Shown here piece after piece: positions 7,887-15,123 of a stretch of DNA of 36,792 bases (the first letter of the stretch is position 1; each line of letters opens with the position of its first letter). This DNA comes from Actinomycetota bacterium (GTDB taxonomy: Bacteria > Actinomycetota > Thermoleophilia > Gaiellales > Gaiellaceae): the NCBI GenBank assembly GCA_013697275.1, contig JACCXC010000095.1:1-36792 (forward strand), in the 5' to 3' direction. A program made the translations under genes and the position numbers. The notes beneath the pieces are model-generated. The model did not search any database and had not been told where the DNA came from. It saw nothing but the letters and a program-made list of their open reading frames with translations.

Positions 7887-8282
7887 GTGGCCGCCGAGGA
7901 GAGCTATCCCGCCGAGCTCAAGTACCACGCGGAGCACGACTGGGCCCGTGTCGACGGCGACACCGCCACGGTAGGGATCACCTGGTACGCGCAGGACGCG
8001 CTCGGCGAGATCGTCCATTTCGAGCCGCCCGAGCAGGGCAGCTCGGTCGCGAAGGACGAAAGCTACGGCGAGGTCGAGTCGGTCAAGGCCGTCTCCGACC
8101 TCATCGCGCCGCTCTCCGGCGAGGTGGCTGAGGTGAATCAGACGCTCCTGGACGCCCCCGAGACGATCAATGAAGAGCCATATGGCGAGGGTTGGCTGAT
8201 CCGAATTCGCCTCTCGGAGCCGAGCGAGGTCGACGGCCTCATGGACGTAGACGCGTACCGCAAGCTGCTCGAGGAGCAGTGA
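7887..8282 (+). CDS. gcvH: Glycine cleavage system H protein
   Basis: Lipoyl carrier that shuttles the aminomethyl group between the P, T and L proteins. 131 aa, the usual size. It shows the family start YPAELKYHAEHDWARV, the fold core GITWYAQDALGEIVHFE, the lipoyl-lysine motif VESVKAVSD with Lys67, and the terminal GEGWLIRI. The GTG start shares its G with the right-hand CTAG of the inserted element. The element's right inverted repeat supplies GAAGGGA five bases upstream as an apparent ribosome-binding site. The stop overlaps the gcvPA start as GTGA. Confidence 0.97.
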   Translation: MAAEESYPAELKYHAEHDWARVDGDTATVGITWYAQDALGEIVHFEPPEQGSSVAKDESYGEVESVKAVSDLIAPLSGEVAEVNQTLLDAPETINEEPYGEGWLIRIRLSEPSEVDGLMDVDAYRKLLEEQ

Positions 8283-9610
8283 CCCAGCTCCCGTTCCTCT
8301 CGCTCACCGAACGCGATCGCGAGGAGATGCTCGCCTCGGTCGGGGTCGCATCGGTCGACGAGCTCTTCCGCGACATCCCCAAAGGGCTTCGCTTCGATCG
8401 CACGCTCGACCTCGAGCCGCCGCTCTCCGAGCCGGAGATCGTCGCCCACCTTTCCGAGCTTGCCGAGAGAAACGCCCACACGGGCCGCGAGCTCTCATTC
8501 CTCGGTGCCGGGATCTACGACCACTACGTGCCATCCCTCGTGGACGCGTTGCTCGCGCGCGGGGAGTTCCTGACGGCGTACACCCCCTACCAACCCGAGA
8601 TGAGCCAGGGCGTTCTCCAAGCCATCTTCGAGTACCAGACCGTGATCTGCGAGCTCACCGGGATGGATGTCTCGAACGCGTCCGGCTACGACGGCCCCGC
8701 CGTCACCGCGGACGCCTGTTACATCGCAAAGCACACGACCGGACGCTCGAAGGTCGCGCTCTCGGAAGCCGTGAACCCGCAGGTGCGCCAGGTCGTCAAG
8801 ACCTATGCCCCGGGGTTCGGGCTCGAGATCGTCGAAGTCCCGCACCGCGACGGGGTCACGGACCCCGACGAGCTCCGCGAGGCCGCGGCGGACGCGGCGT
8901 GCGCCATCTTTCAGCAGCCGAACTTCTTCGGCTGCCTCGAGCCGGCGCCCGATCTCGCCGCTGCCGTAAGCGAGCAGGGTGGGCTCGCGATCGCCTACGT
9001 AGACCCGTTGTCGCTCGGCGTCCTCGAGGCGCCGGGCCGCTACGGCTGCGCGATCGCCGTGGGTGAGGGACAGCCAGCCGGGAACTACCAGGCGTATGGC
9101 GGCCCCCACTACGGCTTCCTCGCCGCGCGGAGCGACTACGTGCGCCGCATGCCCGGACGGATCGTCGGGGAGACCACTGACCTCTCCGGCAAGCGCGGCT
9201 ACGTACTGACCCTGCAGACCCGCGAGCAGCACATCAGGCGCGAGAAGGCGACGCACAACATCACGACCAACCAGACCCTCCTCGCGCTCGCCGGCCTTAT
9301 GTACCTCTCGTGGCTCGGTCCGCAGGGGTTGCGCGAGGTGGGGGAGACCTGCCTCGCGCTGGCCGAATACGCGAAGGAGCGGCTCGGACTACCACTACTG
9401 TTTCCTGAACAGACAACGTTCAAGGAGTTTGCTGTGCGTGTCGGACGCCCCGCGAACGAGGCGATCGCGGTCGCGCGGGAGGCCGGCGTGCACCCCGGGT
9501 ACGCCCTTCGCCGCGACTATTCGGGAATGGAGGACGCGCTACTCGTCTGCGTCACCGAGAAACGAACCCGGGAAGACATCGACCGCCTAGCCGAGACGCT
9601 CGCGGCGTGA
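8279..9610 (+). CDS. gcvPA: Glycine dehydrogenase (decarboxylating) subunit 1
   Basis: N-terminal half of the P protein. With GcvPB it decarboxylates glycine and loads the aminomethyl group on GcvH. 443 aa. It has the diagnostic blocks FLGAGIYDHYVPSLV, FLTAYTPYQPEMSQGVLQ, the GMDVSNASGYDG segment and YVLTLQTREQHIRREKATHNI. GTG 8279 overlaps the gcvH stop. It lacks the PLP lysine, which is in GcvPB, as expected for the split form common in Gram-positives, thermophiles and archaea. Confidence 0.96.
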   Translation: MTQLPFLSLTERDREEMLASVGVASVDELFRDIPKGLRFDRTLDLEPPLSEPEIVAHLSELAERNAHTGRELSFLGAGIYDHYVPSLVDALLARGEFLTAYTPYQPEMSQGVLQAIFEYQTVICELTGMDVSNASGYDGPAVTADACYIAKHTTGRSKVALSEAVNPQVRQVVKTYAPGFGLEIVEVPHRDGVTDPDELREAAADAACAIFQQPNFFGCLEPAPDLAAAVSEQGGLAIAYVDPLSLGVLEAPGRYGCAIAVGEGQPAGNYQAYGGPHYGFLAARSDYVRRMPGRIVGETTDLSGKRGYVLTLQTREQHIRREKATHNITTNQTLLALAGLMYLSWLGPQGLREVGETCLALAEYAKERLGLPLLFPEQTTFKEFAVRVGRPANEAIAVAREAGVHPGYALRRDYSGMEDALLVCVTEKRTREDIDRLAETLAA

Positions 9611-9758
9611 ACCTTGCGCGCGTGATTGCTGAACCCCCCGGGGCCTTCGGCCCCTCGCCCCCTGCTTTCAGCGTACTTCGGATATTCGCACCTGGGGCGC
9701 GCTGGATGTGTAGAGACTCCGGCACATCGCGACCGAATCACGGGCATGGGAGCGAGTT
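9611..9758 (+). other. 148-bp gap between gcvPA and gcvPB, with hairpin
   Basis: No gene. It contains a tight hairpin, GGGGCC-TTC-GGCCCC (9640-9654), followed by a pyrimidine run, and a distant 7-bp inverted pair CGTGATT (9621-9627) with AATCACG (9736-9742). GGGAG near 9750 serves gcvPB. No convincing promoter is visible. The hairpin lacks a U tract, so it may weaken or process the operon mRNA rather than end it. Confidence 0.5.
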
Positions 9759-11255
9759 GTGGAGCTGATCTTCGAGAAATCACAGCCGGGTCGGCGAGCC
9801 TCGACGATCCCTCGACCCGATCTGCCCGTGCCCGAGCTCCCGACCGGCCTTCGCCGCGTGAAGCTCCCGCGGCTCCCCGAGCTCTCCGAGCCCGAGGTCG
9901 TTCGCCACTTCACCGCGCTCGCCGACCGGACCTTCGGCGTCGACACGGGCTTCTATCCGCTTGGCTCCTGCACGATGAAGCACAACCCGCGCACCAACGA
10001 GCGCGTGGTCAACCTGCCCGGGTTCCGCGACCTGCACCCCCTGCAGGAGGAGGACGGCGCGCAGGGCGCGCTCGAGCTCATGTGGCGCCTGCAGGAGATC
10101 CTCGCCGAGGTTGCCGGCCTCGACGCCGTCTCACTCCAGCCGGCTGCCGGCTCGCAGGGTGAGCTGACGGGGCTCATGCTCATGCGCGCCTACTTCGCCG
10201 ACCGCGGCGAGAGCGAGCGCGACACGATCTTCGTCGCAGACACGGCCCACGGGACGAACCCCGCGAGTGTCACGATGGCGGGCTACTCGCTCCAGAAAGT
10301 CGGCACGGATGCCCGTGGGAACCTCGATGTCGAATCCTTGCGCGAGCAGGTGAACGAGCGAACCGCGGGCTTGATGCTCACCAACCCGTCGACGCTCGGC
10401 CTCTTCGACGAATCGATCGAGGAGGTTGCCGCGATCTTCCACGACGCGGGGGCGCTCCTCTACTACGACGGGGCGAACCTGAACGCGGTGTGCGGGATCT
10501 CGCGGCCCGGAGACATGGGCTTCGACATCGTCCACTACAACCTCCACAAGACCTTCTCGCAGCCGCACGGAGGCGGGGGACCCGGCGGCGGGCCGGTCGC
10601 CGTGCGCGAGATGCTCGAGCCGTTCCTGCCCGTTCCCGTCGTGGCGCGCGAGGGCGAGCGCTTCGGCTTCGACTTCGACCGGCCGAAGACGATCGGCAAG
10701 GTTCGCGGTTACTACGGCCCGTTCGGCGTCTTCGTCCGCTCGTACGCTTTCATTCGCACCTATGGCCCACGGCTGAAGGAGATGTCCGAGGCGGCCGTGC
10801 TGAACGCGAACTACCTCCTCTCACGCCTCCGCGAGTCGTACGACCTCCCCTTCGACCGGCTCTGCATGCACGAGTTCGTGCTTTCGGCTCGGAACCTCAA
10901 GCGGGAACACGGCGTCTCCGCTCTTGATGTCGCTAAACGCCTCATGGACTACGGGTTCCACCCGCCGACGATCTACTTCCCGCTGATCGTGCCCGAGGCG
11001 CTCATGATCGAGCCGACCGAATCGGAGCCGAAGGAACGGCTCGATGCCTTCGCCGACGCGATGCTCGCCATCGCGCGCGAGGCGGCCGAGAACAAGGAGG
11101 TCGTCAAGAACGCGCCGCAGCACCGCCCAGTACGCCGACTCGACGAGGTGAAGGCCGCGAAGCGCGCCATCCTGAAGTACGCGTTCGACGAGCATCCCGA
11201 CCTGAGCGGCGAGCCGGGCGCCGCCGAGGCGATCGAAGCGCAGAAAGGCGCTTGA
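9759..11255 (+). CDS. gcvPB: Glycine dehydrogenase (decarboxylating) subunit 2
   Basis: C-terminal half of the P protein, carrying pyridoxal phosphate. 498 aa. It shows YPLGSCTMKHNPRTNE, SLQPAAGSQGELTGL, DTAHGTNPASV, and the PLP-lysine block HYNLHKTFSQPHGGGGPG, then the C-terminal FHPPTIYFPLIVPEALMIEPTESE spread. GTG 9759 follows GGGAG at optimal distance. No dihydrolipoyl dehydrogenase gene is present in the window, so the L protein must come from elsewhere. Confidence 0.97.
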   Translation: MELIFEKSQPGRRASTIPRPDLPVPELPTGLRRVKLPRLPELSEPEVVRHFTALADRTFGVDTGFYPLGSCTMKHNPRTNERVVNLPGFRDLHPLQEEDGAQGALELMWRLQEILAEVAGLDAVSLQPAAGSQGELTGLMLMRAYFADRGESERDTIFVADTAHGTNPASVTMAGYSLQKVGTDARGNLDVESLREQVNERTAGLMLTNPSTLGLFDESIEEVAAIFHDAGALLYYDGANLNAVCGISRPGDMGFDIVHYNLHKTFSQPHGGGGPGGGPVAVREMLEPFLPVPVVAREGERFGFDFDRPKTIGKVRGYYGPFGVFVRSYAFIRTYGPRLKEMSEAAVLNANYLLSRLRESYDLPFDRLCMHEFVLSARNLKREHGVSALDVAKRLMDYGFHPPTIYFPLIVPEALMIEPTESEPKERLDAFADAMLAIAREAAENKEVVKNAPQHRPVRRLDEVKAAKRAILKYAFDEHPDLSGEPGAAEAIEAQKGA

Positions 11256-11260
11256 CCGCG

Positions 11261-12526
11261 ATGACGGCTGCCGAGGTGGCCGCGAATTCCCGGATTGCCG
11301 ACCCCTCCCTCGCGCCGGAGGGCGAGCAGAAGATCCAGTGGGTCGCGCGGCACTCGCCCGTGCTGAACCGACTCGCTCGCGAGCGGCTCGCCGACGGGGC
11401 GCTCCGCGGGCGCCGGGTCGCCGTCGTCGTCCACCTCGAGGCAAAGACGGCCTACCTGGCCACGCTCCTCGCCGAGGCAGGGGCCGACGTCGTCGCCGCC
11501 GGAAGCAACCCCGGGTCGACCCAAGACAGCGTTGCGGCTGCCCTCGTCGCTCGCGGGATCCGCGTCTTCGCGCGCCGCGGGGTCAGTCGCGAGGACTTCA
11601 TGGAAGACCTGCTCGCGGTGGCCGATACGGCGCCGGAGATCATCATCGACGACGGGGCGGAGGTGACCTCCCGGATCGTCGAGCACCGCCCCGAGTTGCG
11701 TGAGCAGCTGCGCGGCGTCACCGAGGAGACGACGACAGGGCTTGGCCGGCTGCGCGCGATGGAGGCAGCCGGGCGGCTGACCTTCCCCGCCATCGCCGCC
11801 AACGACGCCGCCTGCAAGCACCTCTTCGACAATCGCTACGGGACGGCCCAAGCGACGATGCAGGCCATCCTCCGCCTGACGAACCTCTCCGGCGCAGGCA
11901 AGCGCTACTGCGTTGTCGGCTATGGGCACGTCGGCAAGGGGCTTGCCAGTTACGCCGAGGGACTGGGCGGGATCGTCAGCGTGATCGAGATCGACCCGGT
12001 CGCGGGCGTCGAGGCTTTCATGGACGGGCACCGGATCGCAAACCGCGAGGACGCTCTTGCCGACGCCGACTATGTGATCACGGCGACCGGCGGGATCGAG
12101 GCCGTCTCGCGCGACGACTTCGCGCTCATGAAGGACGGCGCGGTGCTCGCCAACGCCGGGCATCACGACCGCGAGATCGACGTCGGCGCGCTCGAGGAGC
12201 TGGCCGGACCCGGCGAGGAGGTGCGCCCGGGGGTGTCCCGCTTCGTGCTCGACGAAAAGCGGATCTATGTCCTCGTCCGCGGTGCGCTCGTGAACATCGC
12301 CGGGCTCGACGGGAACCCCGTGGAGATCATGGACCTCTCGTTCGCGGTGCAGGCGCTCTCGGCGCACCACCTCGCTTCGAACGAGCTCGAGCCGGGGCTC
12401 CACCGCTTCCCGCCGCAGCTCGACCGGGAGATCGCGCAGACGAAGCTCGCGTCCCTCGGCGTCGAGCTTGACGAGCTGCGCCCCTCACAGCGTGCGTTCC
12501 TCGAGCAGTGGACGATGTGGGAATGA
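11261..12526 (+). CDS. Adenosylhomocysteinase-family protein 1 (SAH or SIH hydrolase)
   Basis: NAD-dependent hydrolase family that splits S-adenosylhomocysteine (or S-inosylhomocysteine) to homocysteine and a nucleoside. 421 aa, the short archaeal/Thermotoga-type length. Present are VHLEAKTAYL (His58, with Lys62 where the human enzyme has adenine-contacting Glu59), SNPGSTQD, DDGAEVTS, VTEETTTG (Glu156), CKHLFDNRYG (Lys186, Asp190, Asn191), the NAD loop GYGHVGKG, and AGHHDREID (His301). The C-terminal His of the usual GHP motif is Asn (DGNPVEIMD). ATG 11261 is preferred over TTG 11252, which would overlap the gcvPB stop. The stop overlaps the next gene as ATGA. Confidence 0.85.
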   Translation: MTAAEVAANSRIADPSLAPEGEQKIQWVARHSPVLNRLARERLADGALRGRRVAVVVHLEAKTAYLATLLAEAGADVVAAGSNPGSTQDSVAAALVARGIRVFARRGVSREDFMEDLLAVADTAPEIIIDDGAEVTSRIVEHRPELREQLRGVTEETTTGLGRLRAMEAAGRLTFPAIAANDAACKHLFDNRYGTAQATMQAILRLTNLSGAGKRYCVVGYGHVGKGLASYAEGLGGIVSVIEIDPVAGVEAFMDGHRIANREDALADADYVITATGGIEAVSRDDFALMKDGAVLANAGHHDREIDVGALEELAGPGEEVRPGVSRFVLDEKRIYVLVRGALVNIAGLDGNPVEIMDLSFAVQALSAHHLASNELEPGLHRFPPQLDREIAQTKLASLGVELDELRPSQRAFLEQWTMWE

Positions 12527-13770
12527 GCATGATCACGGATCCCGCGCTCGCGCCCGACGGCGAGCGAAAGATCGACTGGGCCTCGACGTGGATGCCCGTC
12601 ATGAACCGTGTGCGCGACCGGCTCAAGGAGGAGGGCGTCATGCGGGGCCGCCGCGTGGCGGTGATCCTCCCCGTCGAGCCGAAGACCGCGTACCTCGCCG
12701 CGACGCTCGCCGACGCGGGCGCCGAGGTGGCGGTGTCCTTTCCCGGCGTGATGGTGCACGACGACGTCGCGGCCGGGCTCGCGGCCCGGGGCGTCGAGGT
12801 CTTCGCGCGGCGGGGGTCGACGCACGAGGAGGAGCTCGGCTTCTTCGAGGAGGTCCTCGCGCGCCGGCCGGAGGTGGTGATCGACGACCGGGCAGACGTG
12901 ATCCGCCTTGCCCACACGACCCATCCCGAGGTTCTGGAGACCCTGCTCGGCGCGTCGGAGGAGACGACGACCGGCGTTCTCACCCTACGCGCGATGGAGG
13001 CGGACGGGACGCTCAAGGTCCCGTGCATCGCGGCGAACGACGCCCGCTGCAAGTACCTCTTCGACAATCGCTACGGGTCGGGGCAGTCGACGGTGCAGGC
13101 CGTCCTCGACAACACGAATCTCCTCCTGGCCGGCCGCCGGCTCGTCGTCGCGGGGTACGGCTGGGTCGGCAAGGGCGTCGCTCGGCGGGCCCGGGGGATG
13201 GGCGCGCGCGTGATCGTCAGCGAGGTCGACCCGTTCGCCGCGCTCGAGGCCTACCACGACGGCTACGACGTAATGCCGATCGAAGAGGCGTGCGAGGTGG
13301 CGGACGTCGTCATGACCGCGACCGGGGTTCGGCGGGCGCTCCCGCTCTCGGCGATCGAGCGCCTGAAGGACGGCGCCCTGCTCGCGAACACCGGGGCCGT
13401 GGACGACGAGTTCGACGTTGCGGAGCTCCGCGAGCGCGCACTCGAGACGCGCATCGTCCGGCCCAACGTCGAGGAGTTCAAGCTCGAGGAAGGCCGCTCC
13501 ATCTTCGTGATCGGGGCCGGGGTCGTCGTCAACCTCTCGGCCGGGGAGGGGCACCCGGTCGAGATCATGGACCTCACCTTCTCGGTGCAGGCCCTCTCGG
13601 CCCGCCACCTGCTCCTGAACGCGGCCGAGATGTCGCCCGGCGTGCACGCGCTCCCGGACGAGATCGACGAGGCGATCGCGCGCGACAAGCTGGACACACT
13701 CGGCCTGCGGATCGACCGGTTGACGGACGAGCAGCAGGCGTTCCTGAAGGCCTGGGAGGCGTTCGCGTAG
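12523..13770 (+). CDS. Adenosylhomocysteinase-family protein 2 (divergent paralogue)
   Basis: Second member of the same family, 415 aa, clearly paralogous to its neighbour. Catalytic ASEETTTG (Glu147) and CKYLFDNRYGSGQS (Lys177, Asp181, Asn182) are kept, as are the NAD loop GYGWVGKG and EGHPVEIMD. The substrate-domain His is Pro (ILPVEPKTAYL), the STQD motif is lost (MVHDD), and the His of GHxDxEID is Ala (NTGAVDDEFD). So NAD binding looks intact, while homocysteine/ribose contacts look altered. ATG 12523 overlaps the upstream stop as ATGA, so the two are probably made together. It could be a partner subunit, a different nucleoside hydrolase, or a weak enzyme. Confidence 0.8.
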   Translation: MSMITDPALAPDGERKIDWASTWMPVMNRVRDRLKEEGVMRGRRVAVILPVEPKTAYLAATLADAGAEVAVSFPGVMVHDDVAAGLAARGVEVFARRGSTHEEELGFFEEVLARRPEVVIDDRADVIRLAHTTHPEVLETLLGASEETTTGVLTLRAMEADGTLKVPCIAANDARCKYLFDNRYGSGQSTVQAVLDNTNLLLAGRRLVVAGYGWVGKGVARRARGMGARVIVSEVDPFAALEAYHDGYDVMPIEEACEVADVVMTATGVRRALPLSAIERLKDGALLANTGAVDDEFDVAELRERALETRIVRPNVEEFKLEEGRSIFVIGAGVVVNLSAGEGHPVEIMDLTFSVQALSARHLLLNAAEMSPGVHALPDEIDEAIARDKLDTLGLRIDRLTDEQQAFLKAWEAFA

Positions 13771-15083
13771 CCAGCGCGCGCTACGTCGCCGAGGCGGTCG
13801 TCACCTGCGACGAGTCGGGGACGGTTCACGAGCCGGGCGCGGTCGAGGTCGAGGGCGCCCGGATCACGTGGGTCGGCCCGGCCGAGGGTGCCCCGCCGCC
13901 TGCCGAGGGGACGGCGGAGACTCGGCTCCCGGGTCTCCTCATGCCCGGGTTCGTCGACGTGCACTGCCACACACCGATGACGCTCTTCCGAGGGGCGAGC
14001 GAGGACGTCGCCCTCGACCGCTTCCTGCGCGAAATCCTCTGGCCCCGCGAGGCGAAGCTCACCGACGACGACGTCTTCTGGGGAATGACGCTCGGCTGTG
14101 CCGAGCATCTGCGCGGTGGCACGACGACGACCTGCGAGATGTACGTGTTCGAGGACGCGATCGTCGAGGCGGTGCGGGCGGCGGGCAGCCGCTGCGTCCT
14201 CACCCCGGGGGTGATCGAGGCACCCGGCTGGGACTACATCGGCCCGTGGAGCGAGCGGCTCGACGCCGTCCTCTCGTTCCGCGACCACCTGGGCGACAGC
14301 GCGGAGACGATCGAGGTCGGGATCGCGGCGCACGCCGCCTACACGCTTCCTCTCGAGGCGCTCGAAGCGATTGGGGCCGCAGCGCACGAGCGCGGCGCGC
14401 TCGTCCACATCCACGTCGCCGAGACCGAAGGGGAGGGCCGCGAACTCGAGGAGCAGCACGGAAAGAGCGTGCCGGCCCTCCTCGGCGAACTCGGGTTTCT
14501 CGACGGTCGCGTCCTCGCCGCGCACGGGGTGTGGTTGACGGAGGACGACCGGCGGCTCTTCGCCGAGCGCGACGTGGCGGTCGCGCACTGCCCGACCGCG
14601 AATGCGAAGCTCGCCTCGGGGATCGCGCCGCTCGCCGACCTGCGCCGGCGTGGGATCCGCGTCGGCCTCGGAACCGACAGCCCGGCTGCGAATAACGACT
14701 TCGACATGTGGGAGGAGCTGCGGCTCGCCGCCTTCTTCGCGCGAGCAACGACGCTCGACCCCGAGGTCTTGCCTGCCGGCGAGGTGCTCGCGCTCGCGAC
14801 GCGTGGCGGGGCGGAGGCACTCGGGCGCGACGATCTGGGCGTCCTCGCGCCCGATAAGGCGGCCGACTTCGTCCACGTGCGCACCGACGACGCGGCGTTC
14901 GTCCCGCGCGTCGAGGAGCGGGATCTCGTCTCCCATCTCGTCTGGGCGGGGACGAGCCGGCACGTGGCCGACGTCTGGGTCGCAGGCGTGCAGGTCGTCG
15001 AGGATGGGCGCTGCACGACCGTGGACGTGGAGCGCGCTCGAGCCGAGGTGCAGGAGCGCGCGACGAGGGTCGCGCGCTCGTAG
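13767..15083 (+). CDS. MTA/SAH deaminase-type amidohydrolase
   Basis: Metal-dependent amidohydrolase of the TM0936/DadD type, which deaminates methylthioadenosine, SAH or 5'-deoxyadenosine to inosine forms. About 438 aa. Metal motifs are HCH (about residues 66-68, GFVDVHCHTPMTLFRG), VHIHVAETEGE, AAHGVWL and GTDSPAANND. No ATG, GTG or TTG lies in frame near the expected N-terminus. GGGAGG at 13754-13759 points to GTA 13767, which overlaps the upstream TAG stop. A CTG at 13752 is the other option. The substrate is inferred from family and from the two AhcY-like neighbours; guanine-, cytosine- or chlorohydrolase activities are not excluded. Confidence 0.82.
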   Translation, partial: VASARYVAEAVVTCDESGTVHEPGAVEVEGARITWVGPAEGAPPPAEGTAETRLPGLLMPGFVDVHCHTPMTLFRGASEDVALDRFLREILWPREAKLTDDDVFWGMTLGCAEHLRGGTTTTCEMYVFEDAIVEAVRAAGSRCVLTPGVIEAPGWDYIGPWSERLDAVLSFRDHLGDSAETIEVGIAAHAAYTLPLEALEAIGAAAHERGALVHIHVAETEGEGRELEEQHGKSVPALLGELGFLDGRVLAAHGVWLTEDDRRLFAERDVAVAHCPTANAKLASGIAPLADLRRRGIRVGLGTDSPAANNDFDMWEELRLAAFFARATTLDPEVLPAGEVLALATRGGAEALGRDDLGVLAPDKAADFVHVRTDDAAFVPRVEERDLVSHLVWAGTSRHVADVWVAGVQVVEDGRCTTVDVERARAEVQERATRVARS

Positions 15084-15088
15084 GCGCC

Positions 15089-15118
15089 GGTCACGACCCG
15101 CCCGGGCGGGCCGTGACC
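15089..15118. terminator. Bidirectional hairpin between convergent genes
   Basis: GGTCACG (15089-15095) pairs with CGTGACC (15112-15118), enclosing the self-complementary CCCGCCCGGGCGGG. It sits in the 40-bp gap between the deaminase stop and the stop of the convergent lipoprotein gene. There is no T tract, so it is a hairpin-type or processing end rather than a textbook intrinsic terminator. Confidence 0.65.
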
Positions 15119-15123
15119 CGCCC

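Noticed and set aside
12468-13766. Long upstream extension in frame with the deaminase (871 aa in all)
   Set aside because: It is the out-of-frame shadow of the second AhcY-like gene, Arg/Gly-rich and without family similarity.
13263-14963. 566-aa open frame on the minus strand
   Set aside because: Antisense shadow of the deaminase and AhcY-like genes caused by high GC; composition is unlike a protein.
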